A stretch of 64,000 bases of DNA, from NCBI GenBank assembly GCA_007922195.1, contig ML681992.1:3841569-3905568 (forward strand). Reading direction: 5' to 3'. The position numbers and the translations under genes are program-made. The DNA is from Podocnemis expansa. Taxonomy: Eukaryota > Chordata > Testudines > Podocnemididae. This document shows positions 45,801-51,388 of this stretch, one piece after another (position 1 is the first letter of the stretch; every line of letters begins with the position of its first letter). The notes beneath the pieces were generated by a model that was not told where the DNA came from, did not search any database, and was given only the letters and a program-made list of their open reading frames with translations.

Positions 45801-47733
45801 GGGGCTGAGGTTGGGTATTGGGGCAGGGTGTGGATTTTGGGGATGGGTATTAGGGCTGGGGAATATTGGGGACAGGGGAGTGGATGTTGGGGTTTGGGCT
45901 TGGGTATTAAGGGCAGAGTACAGATTTTGAGGCTGCGTATTGGGGACTGGGGGACTATTGGGGACAGGGGAGTGGCTATTGGGGACTGGGGTTGGCTATT
46001 AGAGAAAGGGTGTGCATTTTGGGGGTGGGTATTGGGGGTTGGGGGAATATTGGGGATGGAAGTCGTTACTGGGGACTGGGATTGGGTATTAGAGGCAGGG
46101 TGTGGATTTTGGGGGTGGGTATTGGGGGCTGGGGAAATACTAGGGAGAGGAGAGTGGCTATTAGGAGCTGGGCTGTATACGGGGGTCAAGGTGTGGATTT
46201 TGGGGGTGGATATTGGAGGCTGAGGGTCTTTGGGGATGCAAGGGTTAAAGTAAGGGGGGACACCCCTGAATGCAGTTCCGGGATCCACAAATTTGAGGGG
46301 CCAACATTCCAGGGCCTCTAAAAATAGAGAAATCCAGTGCAACACATGTTCTGCCTTGTCCTGGCTGTTGGCAGGTCCTACGCCCCACCATTGTTAATTG
46401 CAATACTTATTGTGTTATACAGTATTTGCTAGTTTATGACAATAATTGATACAGACATAAACACCCTATAAAATTATAAATATTTCTGTGGAGCAATAAC
46501 AGATGCATGTCATACTGAGAAGTGGTTGCAAATGCCTACCTGGGCTGGGGCCCGCACATGCATGAAGGGAGCCCGGACAATACGGGAAGGGGGCCTGCTG
46601 ATTAGGAAGGTTCCAGAGCCTGCCAAATTATAGTTTAACCTCTTCAAGAGCCTGTTCAACTCATCATACATCAGCATTCTGCTGATTGCTCCCTCACTCC
46701 CCCAGCCAGTCAGACAGACCCACTCCCAAAGAGCCCCTAAAACAGCCAGATGCCAGCTCAGTAACTGGAAGATGGCAGGAAAACGGGCATTTGTTTAAAT
46801 GGATTCAGCAAAACCAACGGGGTATATTTTGTGCCAGCTAGTCAAAAAGATAACACATATAGCCATTGTCTGGCACCCTGATTGCTCTGTACAGAGGGAG
46901 CTGGTAGTGATTAACCATAAATTTTACAAATATCTGCACAAATTATGGTTTACTCAAGGATGAAAATAAAAAGGAGAAATTTCTGACATACTAGATTCCC
47001 CCCTCCTCAGCTTATTATATATTTACACTTCAGCCTTTATTTTTGCTGCCAAGAATTGTCACTCCTTAATGATGATGCAGTGAAAAATATTCCCTCCCCT
47101 TAGATACTGCATTCACTACTTGAGTCCACAACACTTCCAAGGCCAAGTGATACCATAAACAGTCTCACCTAGAACTCATATAGTGCATTTTTTCAACGTG
47201 CAGTGGAAATGAGTTTGAGACACTCAGCTTTAGATCCAGATCTTAAATACTCCAAAAGAGAAGCATTTGTATCTGTGGTTTCGGATGGAGCTAGTTTCAA
47301 GTGCAAAACATGGCTAACTAATTTACACCCTGCATTTTGCATCTAGTGTCTAAACTTTAGACTTTATTCAGATTCTCAGCAGCAGATGCACCCATCAAAC
47401 CAAAGGCAGCATTTGGCTCTGTGTTTTTGAAAGATTGTAATTTGTTTTCAGATTTATAATTAAGTCCCAATATATTTATTAAAAGCGATTTTTTTACTTA
47501 TTATTTGCAGATTGCCCACAAAACAAATGGAGATCTGAAAACTTGCTTAAAAATAATTTTAAAAGATTTTCCTAGAGATCTCAATAGCAACAGGAAAAAA
47601 GAACACATTAGAGCTGCAAAAATCATAGTGCTCATCTTACCACACTTGAACGTACTGTGGTTGTGTTGACCTCATACAGAGTGATGGCGTTTTGCAGAAA
47701 CACCAGCAGCACAGCCAAGTTTGTGCGTTTCAT
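12012..47733 (-). CDS. OLFM4: Olfactomedin-4 gene, five coding exons (spliced extent)
   Basis: Encodes a secreted olfactomedin-domain glycoprotein. In mammals OLFM4 is made by intestinal crypt, stomach and neutrophil-lineage cells and acts in adhesion and innate defence. Joining 47641-47733, 39745-39897, 23948-24160, 22979-23132 and 12012-12814 gives 1416 nt, a 471-residue product ending in TGA. Phases are 0, 0, 0 and 1 and all junctions are GT-AG. Residues 1 to about 20 look like a signal peptide, 32-48 hold a CQC motif, about 60-195 are heptad-rich coiled coil, and 206 to about 468 form the olfactomedin domain. Cysteines 207 and 398 would form its conserved disulfide. NxT/S sequons lie at 23, 35, 99, 156, 194, 214 and 372. 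Similarity to human OLFM4 as I remember it (510 residues) runs from the CQC region to the C-terminus; the human Ser-rich N-terminal stretch is absent. OLFM4 is more likely than other olfactomedins because all exons match it in order. Confidence 0.93.
13052..13169. repeat. GACTAAC-family repeat, fold-back copy with 12-bp target duplication
   Basis: Starts TTTCAAAAGGGATAGCC. Two inverted arms (about 13090-13124 and 13134-13168) are nearly perfect reverse complements separated by about 9 bases. TCATACTGAAAA flanks the unit at 13040-13051 and 13170-13181. RNA from either strand would form a hairpin of about 35 bp. Confidence 0.85.
14535..14720. mobile_element. hAT-like element, short
   Basis: Starts CAGGGAACTCAAACTC and ends GAGACCCCTG after an AAATTTGAG inverted repeat. 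It is the same family as 48222-48409. The flanking 8-mers CTCTAGCA and CTGTAGTG agree at only 5 of 8 positions, so this copy is older. Confidence 0.7.
14990..15185. repeat. Repeat scraps: hAT-like fragment and GACTAAC-family end
   Basis: The stretch 14993-15120 has GGTCCTAGGCGAAGGCCC and related words seen in other hAT-like repeats of the window. It is followed at 15129-15181 by CAGACTAACATGACTATCTC, the end of the GACTAAC family. Borders are uncertain. Confidence 0.4.
16117..16190 (-). repeat. Fragment of a hAT-like repeat
   Basis: Read on the minus strand it starts CAGTGGTGGCTTTTAGGG and contains GGCCGCCTAGGGCCCC, words typical of a turtle hAT-like repeat. Only one end is present. Confidence 0.4.
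17162..17514. mobile_element. hAT-like element, GC-rich, perfect 8-bp target duplication
   Basis: Starts CGGAGGCGTCGCTGG and ends CAGCGACGCCCCTG, which are inverted repeats. CTCTCTGA flanks it at 17154-17161 and 17515-17522. The interior is a CpG-rich tandem array with words like CCCAGATCCCTGGC, shared with 31413-31887. The open frames it creates on both strands are artefacts. Confidence 0.88.
17940..18117. repeat. 178-bp palindrome
   Basis: Left and right halves are reverse complements over nearly the full length, centred near 18028 on AATAATAAATTATTATT. Arms start CTTTATTTCAATAATTC and end GAATTATTAAAATAAAG. I see no target duplication. It may be a MITE of unknown type. Confidence 0.75.
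19366..19939. mobile_element. hAT-like element, perfect 8-bp target duplication
   Basis: Starts CAGGTGAGGCCAAAT and ends TTTGGCCACACCTG, inverted repeats of each other. ATCTAAAG flanks it at 19358-19365 and 19940-19947. There is no transposase; the AT-rich left half and GC-rich right half hold no open frame of note. Confidence 0.92.
20425..22095 (+). pseudogene. CR1 LINE fragment, reverse transcriptase to 3' end, degraded
   Basis: Runs from the region encoding [14 protein letters not shown] through [21 protein letters not shown] and [25 protein letters not shown] to the CR1 3' end (GGTCCCTTCCAGCCC near 22060). Several frameshifts and stops break it; for example, the YADD-box region near 21215 is shifted. 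It lies antisense to OLFM4 within intron 4 and cannot be functional. Confidence 0.9.
22979..23132 (-). CDS. OLFM4: OLFM4 coding exon 4 (end of coiled coil and linker)
   Basis: Contains 154 nt: 51 codons (residues 154-204) plus the first base of the glycine codon completed in exon 5. The acceptor is TTTCTCCAG and the donor CCAG|GTAAGC. The peptide continues the coiled coil ([13 protein letters not shown] is close to the human sequence), has one cysteine (Cys189, in QECEK, equivalent to the human KECE cysteine) and ends in a Thr/Pro-rich linker with an NQT sequon at 194. Intron 3, between exons 3 and 4, is short at 815 bases. Confidence 0.93.
23133..23947 (-). other. OLFM4: OLFM4 intron 3 (815 bp)
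   Basis: Short AT-rich intron bounded by GTACAG and TTTCTCCAG. I see no repeat, RNA gene or conserved motif in it. Confidence 0.88.
23948..24160 (-). CDS. OLFM4: OLFM4 coding exon 3 (coiled coil)
   Basis: Seventy-one codons, residues 83-153, phase 0 at both ends. The peptide has heptad-like spacing of hydrophobic residues and the OLFM4 signature SYTELDF; it ends in QQLYVE, which continues into exon 4 as IRNLT, matching the human join. The acceptor is eleven T followed by AAG instead of the usual CAG, and the donor is GAG|GTACAG instead of GTAAGN. Both sites are weaker than those of the other exons. A sequon (NLT) sits at residue 99. Confidence 0.92.
24597..24735. mobile_element. hAT-like element, partial
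   Basis: Starts GTGGTTCTCAACCTTTTGC, a common hAT-type end. A possible inverted partner, AGTAGTTGAGACCAC, ends near 24735. No target duplication was found. Confidence 0.45.
26730..27130 (-). mobile_element. Antisense CR1/L3 3'-end fragment
   Basis: Begins with ACTCATTGAAATGTAAGACTGGAAGGGAC..., the reverse complement of the classic CR1/L3 tail, then runs antisense into the upstream region (TCTTGTCCTATCCTC at 26985). The copy is strongly diverged and has no coding potential. Confidence 0.65.
27480..27830 (+). mobile_element. Possible LTR remnant
   Basis: The stretch around 27690-27790 (GGTAATAAATAGAG, then TGTAAGGCTCCTTCACTGG) has the look of the poly(A)-signal and R/U5 part of an endogenous retrovirus LTR. 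I see no second LTR, primer site or matching ends, so this is a weak call. Confidence 0.3.
28475..28627. repeat. Small inverted-repeat unit, ends GATGTTCCCTCTAAG
   Basis: Starts GATGTTCCCTCTAAG and ends CTTAGAGAGGGAACATC. TTAGAGGGAACATTG recurs at 30500-30514 next to the right arm of the enclosing element. This suggests that an element with these ends may fill much of the loop from 28475 to about 30513. Confidence 0.5.
29688..29877. mobile_element. hAT-like element, partial
   Basis: Starts CTGTTTCCCAACCAGTGTGCC and ends near AACATTGCGAATCACTG, whose reverse complement resembles the start. This type of end is usual for vertebrate hAT-derived repeats. No clear 8-bp duplication was found. Confidence 0.5.
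30020..30365. repeat. Minisatellite, about 6 units of 55 bp
   Basis: Compound unit of two half-units built around CCGCCAGCCCCGATCCTCCG and GCCCGGCTCTTCCGCTCCCC. It produces low-complexity Gly/Arg/Glu-rich or Pro-rich open frames that are not genes. Confidence 0.8.
31413..31887. mobile_element. hAT-like element, GC-rich, perfect 8-bp target duplication
   Basis: Starts CAGAGGCATCACTGG and ends CCAGCAATGCCTCTG. CTTTGCCC flanks it at 31405-31412 and 31888-31895. The interior is a tandem array of about 55-60-bp units with CCCAGATCCCTGGCCAGGGA-like words, related to 17162-17514. Confidence 0.9.
32010..32333 (-). mobile_element. Antisense CR1/L3 fragment
   Basis: The minus strand encodes pieces such as [20 protein letters not shown] and [26 protein letters not shown], the C-terminal end of a CR1/L3 reverse transcriptase protein. 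The element at 32334 interrupts it. Confidence 0.75.
32334..33282. mobile_element. Non-autonomous element, TTAGTTTGAATTAA interior, TTA target duplication
   Basis: Starts GGGTATGTGTACAC, ends GTGTAGACATAACC, and is flanked by TTA at 32331-32333 and 33283-33285. The outer arms are made of AGTTTGAATTAA-like words. A second pair of ends (about GTCCCTGTCTACACTAGG at 32391 and GTGTAGACATGCCC near 33100) marks a nested related element whose arms use TTTTTTCAAAA words. A perfect 50-bp palindrome lies at 32410-32459. Confidence 0.8.
34118..35660 (+). repeat. Duplicated block, copy 2 (paralogue at 2140-3270)
   Basis: Matches 2140-3270 in order and orientation, with a SINE inserted at about 34574-34685 and an extra roughly 100-bp internal duplication (about 35040-35155, in which the CATAATTATACTGGCA segment recurs). 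It ends CATTTCTGAC, where a solo LTR is inserted. Confidence 0.75.
34574..34685 (+). mobile_element. tRNA-derived SINE with CR1-like tail (tortoise Pol III/SINE type)
   Basis: The head has an A-box-like TGGCTAGCACC and a B box GGTTCAATTCC (34612-34622), consistent with Pol III promoter sites. The tail GGGTTGGACTTGATGATCTC and AGGTCCCTTCCAGCCCTATG equals the CR1 3' end and finishes in GATT repeats. Tortoise SINEs are known to share their 3' end with CR1, and this points to a turtle genome. Copy 1 of the surrounding block shows the empty site. Confidence 0.88.
35661..35843 (+). mobile_element. Solo LTR, 183 bp, with CTGAC target duplication
   Basis: Starts TGTGGTG, ends CTCTACA (TG...CA rule) and contains AATAAA at 35772-35777. 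CTGAC flanks it at 35656-35660 and 35844-35848. In the paralogous block the sequence reads CTGACCCAATG without the insert. No internal retroviral sequence remains. Confidence 0.8.
36377..36873. mobile_element. Non-autonomous element, TTTCGAAA interior, TAA target duplication
   Basis: Starts GGCTGTGTTCTCACACAGCC, ends GGCTGTGTGAACACAGCC, and is flanked by TAA at 36374-36376 and 36874-36876. The arms are dense in GTTGTTTCGAAACAAC-like words around a short GC-rich core (36545-36640). Confidence 0.85.
37116..37506. mobile_element. Non-autonomous element, TTTCGAAA ends, TTT target duplication, tandem core
   Basis: Starts GGGTGTGTTCACAC, ends GTGTGAACATAGCC, and is flanked by TTT at 37113-37115 and 37507-37509. 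The core (about 37172-37390) has three diverged units of 62-63 bp containing CTGCGCCTCACCTGGCGGGT. It belongs to the same subfamily as 3276-3719. Confidence 0.85.
38391..38894. mobile_element. Non-autonomous element related to the GGCTATGTCTACAC group
   Basis: Starts AGTTATGTCTAAAC and ends GTGTAGATATATCC. The interior has TTAAATTGAAATAAC-like palindromic words and the block AGAGGGACACCATGGGAAGT, shared with 49091-49603. No clean target duplication is visible. Confidence 0.7.
39745..39897 (-). CDS. OLFM4: OLFM4 coding exon 2
   Basis: Fifty-one codons, residues 32-82, phase 0 at both ends. The acceptor is TTATTACAG and the donor CAAAA|GTAAGG. The peptide opens PFSNVTG, has the CQC pair (Cys46, Cys48) followed by [11 protein letters not shown], and runs into the heptad-rich segment ending ELSK. 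It aligns with the human OLFM4 region containing [14 protein letters not shown]. In the human protein the N-terminal cysteines are linked to disulfide-bonded multimer formation. N35 is a likely glycosylation site. Confidence 0.92.
40205..41563. mobile_element. hAT-like composite element
   Basis: Starts CAGGGCTGGATTATAGATGG and ends with GGGTTTGATTAATGCAGGGG on the opposite strand, which resembles the start. An AGTTTGAACTAA-type element (about 40295-40528, right end GTGTAGACATAGCC) lies inside it. The flanking 8-mers do not match, so the pairing is uncertain. The GC-rich 41000-41500 part has no supported gene. Confidence 0.5.
42214..42223. other. Assembly gap (10 N)
   Basis: Ten N bases within OLFM4 intron 1. 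Confidence 0.95.
42350..44420 (-). pseudogene. Antisense CR1 LINE fragment, split by a hAT-like element
   Basis: The minus strand runs from upstream of the reverse transcriptase (44219-44420) through [49 protein letters not shown] and [23 protein letters not shown] to the CR1 3' end at about 42350 (AATCACAGTGTTAGG). Frameshifts and stops are many. A hAT-like element sits at 43864-44218. A 40-bp tandem duplication (CTCTCAACATTTACTAA at 43171 and 43204) is a local slip. Confidence 0.88.
43864..44218. mobile_element. hAT-like element inserted in CR1
   Basis: Starts CAGGGCTGGCTC and ends GAGTCGGCTCTG, imperfect inverted repeats. The flanking 8-mers CATAGCCT and CATAGATT agree at 6 of 8 positions, and CR1 sequence resumes on each side. 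It is GC-rich with no transposase. Confidence 0.7.
44607..44762. mobile_element. Short AGTTCGAACTAA-type element
   Basis: Made of TTAGTTCGAACTA-like words and ends GTGTAGACGTAGCC. The left end has been lost or is unclear. A partial hAT-like end (CAGGGCTCGGCAACC at 44424) and GC-rich DNA separate it from the CR1. Confidence 0.6.
45129..46644. mobile_element. hAT-like element with 91-bp minisatellite, perfect 8-bp target duplication
   Basis: Starts CAGGGGTTAAAG and ends TAGTTTAACCTCTT. CAAGAGCC flanks it at 45121-45128 and 46645-46652. It is the same family as 11167-11898 but twice as long because of internal tandem expansion. No transposase is encoded, and the open frame of about 200 codons at 45746-46345 on the minus strand follows the tandem repeat. 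Confidence 0.88.
45700..46240. repeat. Minisatellite, about 5.5 units of 91 bp
   Basis: GTGTGGATTTT-like anchors recur near 45738, 45828, 45917, 46009, 46100 and 46191, a period of about 91 bases. The units are G-rich on the plus strand (GGGTATTGGGGGCTGGGG), with many G-runs compatible with G-quadruplexes. Confidence 0.85.
47641..47733 (-). CDS. OLFM4: OLFM4 coding exon 1 (signal peptide)
   Basis: Ninety-three coding bases, 31 codons, starting at the ATG read from 47733. The product begins [19 protein letters not shown]: a short basic start, a hydrophobic core and then polar residues, as in a secretory signal peptide. An NTT sequon follows at residue 23. The donor is GTG|GTAAGA (intron bases 47640-47635), phase 0. 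This exon is about half the length of its human counterpart because the Ser/Gly-rich segment after the signal peptide is missing. The start is supported by a TATA box about 45 bases upstream. The remaining uncertainty is whether another 5' exon or start exists. Confidence 0.85.
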
Positions 47734-47776
47734 CTTCTCAACAAAGAGATATGGCAGAGACGGGACAGTGGGAACC

Positions 47777-47783
47777 CTTTATA
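47777..47783 (-). promoter_or_regulatory. OLFM4: TATA box of the OLFM4 promoter
   Basis: TATAAAG on the minus strand, about 45 bases upstream of the ATG at 47733. With the usual 25-30 base spacing, transcription would start near 47750, giving a 5' UTR of about 17-20 bases. The match and position are seen in the sequence; the start site is inferred. Confidence 0.65.
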
Positions 47784-47792
47784 GTGAGCACT

Positions 47793-47802
47793 GGGAGTTC
47801 CC
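47793..47802 (-). promoter_or_regulatory. Consensus NF-kappaB site next to the OLFM4 TATA box
   Basis: The plus strand reads GGGAGTTCCC (minus strand GGGAACTCCC), which fits the GGGRNWYYCC kappaB consensus at every position. It ends nine bases from the TATA box, about 45-50 bases upstream of the inferred start site. Human OLFM4 is known to be induced through NF-kappaB, so the placement makes biological sense. One such match by chance in a few hundred bases is possible but unlikely. Confidence 0.55.
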
Positions 47803-48221
47803 CTATTAGGAGATTTTAGCTTAGAAAGAGGAACTTGCATAATATTTAACTTTCTCACCAGATGGTATGCAGGGCAGTGAGTTACATACAGAAAGCAGCT
47901 GAACAACTCTTACACAAATATAAGTTTTTCATTGCCTGCTATCAAAATTAATCACTTTACCCTTTTATAATACAAAGTTCTTCCTCATTCCCTGGATCTA
48001 ATCTTATTCCCTGAGAGCTGCAAAGGATTAGGGGCACAGTGGACAAATCAAGTCATTTGATAGAACTGCAATAGTTAAAATGCAATTTTGGGGAGTGGGG
48101 GATAACTGCTTCTTTTTACAGAGCTTTCATCAGTATCTTTATTGTAAATCCTTTTGGGAGCACATAGACAATATGGGCCAGATCATCTTCCTAACACTAC
48201 TTCTGTAAGGCAGGTCTAGAG

Positions 48222-48409
48222 CAGGGGTCTCAAACTCAAATCACCACAAGAGTCGCATGAGGACCAGTATGTTAGCCTGAGGGTTGCACTACTGAAACCT
48301 TGTCATACAATGATGTTGCAAATATTGATAATGATAGTGTCATTGCAGGCCACAGGACATAACTTTAGGGGCTGCACACAACCCACAGACTGTGAGTTTG
48401 AGACCCCGG
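48222..48409. mobile_element. hAT-like element, 188 bp
   Basis: Starts CAGGGGTCTCAAACTC and ends GAGTTTGAGACCCCGG. The flanking 8-mers GTCTAGAG (48214-48221) and GCCTAGAG (48410-48417) agree at 7 of 8 positions. Same family as 14535-14720. Confidence 0.85.
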
Positions 48410-48566
48410 GCCTAGAGACTGGGCACTTCTCAAGCTTAACAGCCAAAAGGGGGGGTACCTGATCTGCATGAGTACAATTAGGTATTAGCATAATCTCACT
48501 ATGTAGGTGCAGCAGGGCACAATGGTAAATTATACAGGGACTGATTTGACCACAAATCTGTCAATA

Positions 48567-48928
48567 CAGTGGGGACCTGCTAACGCGCAACCCATTTGTG
48601 CATGGATCCAGTTAACGCGTGCTTCGGTCGTGTCCCTCGAAGCCATTAACTTAACACGTGGGACTCACCAACGCATGGCACCTAAAGGCGGAAGTTGGCC
48701 TGGGCATGGAAACGCGCGAAGTGACTGGCAACTTAAGGAGTCCAGCGCACTAGCTAAAATGGGAAGTTGGCCTGGGCATGGAAACAGGTAGAGTGAGCCT
48801 TCTAGTGTTGCGCTCTGATTTATTTATTTATTTATTTATTTGCTGTGGTCCCGTTTGCGTGCGGTCCTTTTAACACACGGTCACGGGGGCTTTTCCCCCA
48901 GCACCTGCACGTTAACGGGTCTCCACTG
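48567..48928. mobile_element. Possible Tc1/mariner (Tigger-like) non-autonomous element, CpG-rich ends
   Basis: Starts CAGTGGGGACCTGCTAACGC and ends GTTAACGGGTCTCCACTG, inverted repeats of about 22 bases. TA precedes the left end but TT follows the right end. Many CpG sites remain (AACGCGC, AACGCG), and an (ATTT)n run lies at 48819-48841. The superfamily is inferred from the ends only. Confidence 0.6.
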
Positions 48929-49090
48929 TTTTTATATGTCAAATGACGAGGGAAATGAAATGTTGTCTTTTCAAAATAGGCTACCCTTTGATTGTATAAA
49001 CTGTTTAGCCTATTTGATGAAAAAGTCACCATCAGCAACACAGAACTTGGAAGATGGAGCAACTCTACTTTTTCAGTCATGTAAAATCAG

Positions 49091-49603
49091 AGCTATGTCT
49101 ACACACAGGCAGCTAAATCAATTTAACTTAAATCTATTTAATAAAATAGCTATAAAGATTATTAAATCAATTTAAGCTAAATCAATTTAACAAGTCCACA
49201 CCTGAAAGTCAAATCGAACAAGCATGTCCAGGACAGGCCTTGCTAGTTTGATTTAGGAGAGGGGCACCATGGGAGGTGTGGCAAGATGGCCCCTAGAAGA
49301 GCCGTGCTCCTACCCAATATATGAATAGAGAAGTCACCCTGGGAAGGAGAAGACCAAAAGTGTTAAATCAAAACAACCATTAAATCAAAATAACATGTCC
49401 ACACTGTGTTATTTCAATATAATGGTTGCTATCTAAGCATCGTTTCAATTTTAAACAAGGTTTTATTGAATTGATCTAACTTCCCTTGTTTCAAAATAAT
49501 GGAGCTTGTCATTTCAAAACAAGAAAATGTCATGTTGACCAAAACTTTTTTAAATCGAAATAACCAGCATTATTTCAATTTAAAACCTGTGTGTGGACAT
49601 ACC
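49091..49603. mobile_element. Non-autonomous element related to the GGCTATGTCTACAC group
   Basis: Starts AGCTATGTCTACAC and ends GTGTGGACATACC. The arms are rich in TTAAATCAATTTAA and ATTTCAAAAT words. The central block GGGGCACCATGGGAGGTGTG is shared with 38391-38894. No clear target duplication. Confidence 0.75.
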
Positions 49604-51388
49604 CTGTGAGAAGAGGGTGGGGGTCGCATTAGCTCCACTAAAGGGCACTGCTTGAGGCAATGCTTCCTCCCCCTGCCTGTTGTTAAAGGACAGACTTGAT
49701 GATTCCTTGTGAAGTCCCCTTGGTTATTTTGATTAGAAGTGTAGTTTTTGATGTCCTGAAGTCTAGAGCTGAAATCACTGAAGGCTGAGGTTCTCGCTAA
49801 GAGCTGAAATCACTGAAGAGTAGCTAGTGGGTGGAGCTAGTAGATGGCATGACTGGCCATCAGGCTGTGGAAGTGGCCATCGAAGGGTGTGAGTGATCAG
49901 CAGGTGGAGCCAATAGGCAAAGCCAATGAACGGTGAGTGGTGTGAACAGATGCAGAGGTGGCAGAAGACAACAGGAGGGGAAGGCTGAGGCCCCACCCAC
50001 GTACCCTTTCCACAGCAGATGCTAAAACTGTGAAGGACACTATGATGGTCTGTATAGAGTACTGGAGAAGTGAAGGACATGTGCTACATACACTGGGGTG
50101 GAGTGAGTGCTGTACTGTGTTTTGTGGGAATCCTGTCCCGCACTGATTCTCCAAACTAGTGCTGGTTTTGATATTGCCTCTCTATATTCATTCATGCTAC
50201 CATTAAAAGTTCTATGTATTACACTCAGATTTGTGCTTGCGAGCAGGGAAGCATTGCCCCTCTAGGGTGCCCAGGGAATAGTGCATGATTTCCCAGGAGA
50301 CTGAATGAGGGCTCAAGCCAGTTGGCATTGTAACATTGTTTAGAAACCCCTAGATATAGAACCCAGTCTTTGTTGCTGCCATATCAGTCCGGCAGAAGGG
50401 TTACACTTCTAAACTCAGATAGGATAAAAGCATACCATGGCAAAGGAGCATCTCTCCCTTCTTCTGAATCTAAGGTCATTACTACCTTTTAACTTTAGCA
50501 ATAGTGCACAAGTTTGAGCTAAAGACCAAGAACTGGGGGGGGGGGGAGAGCTGAAGAAAAGCCACAGCAAACCTGCAAGATAATGCTATGAGAGTCAGTT
50601 TTAACATCCATTCCACAACTTTAGTGCCAGGGGCATTGCCAGCACTGGGCTCACAGGGCTTGAGCCCTGAGTCCCAGCATGTGAACCCTGGGTCCGCCAC
50701 TGGGTCAGCTGCAGCAACGGCTGCACATGAGCCCCAAGTCTCAGTGTGCTGAGCCCTGGGTCTTTTCCCAGGCCAGTGGCAGTTCTGTTTGGTGCCTGGG
50801 CTCCTGAAACAAAGGAAACTAGAGAGCATCACACTGTGGCATGGCCATCTGCTTGGGAGCACTAAGATCTGCATGATTTTCCAGCAGCTGTGAAAATATT
50901 TATGCTATTGCCAGTAGTGCACCAAGGGTGGTTGCATGTGGGTGTGCACATGGGCACCAGCATGAGGGGAGGCACCACTTGAGCCTTCTTGGAGTAGTTG
51001 CTCCCCTGCTAACATAGGTGGCCAGGGGCCACTAGGGTTTAACAGACACCACACTAACCCAGGCACAAGCCTGCCAGCAGCCAAGGGCTCCCACTGAGGT
51101 GGAAACAGGCATCCTTTTGACCTTGCAAGGAGGGAGCTGCATGGGTCTCAGCCATGCAGGGGCCAGGTAACCAAAGGTAGGGCTGGTCAGGCTGCTGGAA
51201 GCACCTGCCCTTGTCACTTCTGCTCCCTGCCACACCCACCAACCCCATAGTGGGGGAGGAATGGAACAGAGCAGGAAAAAGGCCTGCAAACACCCTCGCC
51301 ATGGGGCACAGCCACCACTACCACTGACGTGGGGGGGGCGGGGGAGGCACAAAAGTACCCATTGTCCCTTGTGTGCCGAAATCTCACT

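Larger units (their letters stand above)
39898..47640 (-). other. OLFM4: OLFM4 intron 1 (7.7 kb)
   Basis: Bounded by GTAAGA and TTACAG. It holds a hAT-like element (40205-41563), an antisense CR1 interrupted by a hAT-like element (42350-44420), a short GGCTATGTCTACAC-type element (about 44607-44762), a partial hAT-like end near 44424 and a 1.5-kb hAT-like element with a minisatellite (45129-46644). A TTG/TTA-rich simple repeat is at 40063-40105. I see no gene or recognisable repeat in 41564-42345 (which contains the 10-N gap) or in 44763-45120 and 46653-47640. Confidence 0.85.

Noticed and set aside
45746..46345. 199-codon minus-strand frame, Pro/Ser/Asn-rich
   Set aside because: Translation of the 91-bp minisatellite; the apparent peptide repeat reflects the DNA repeat.
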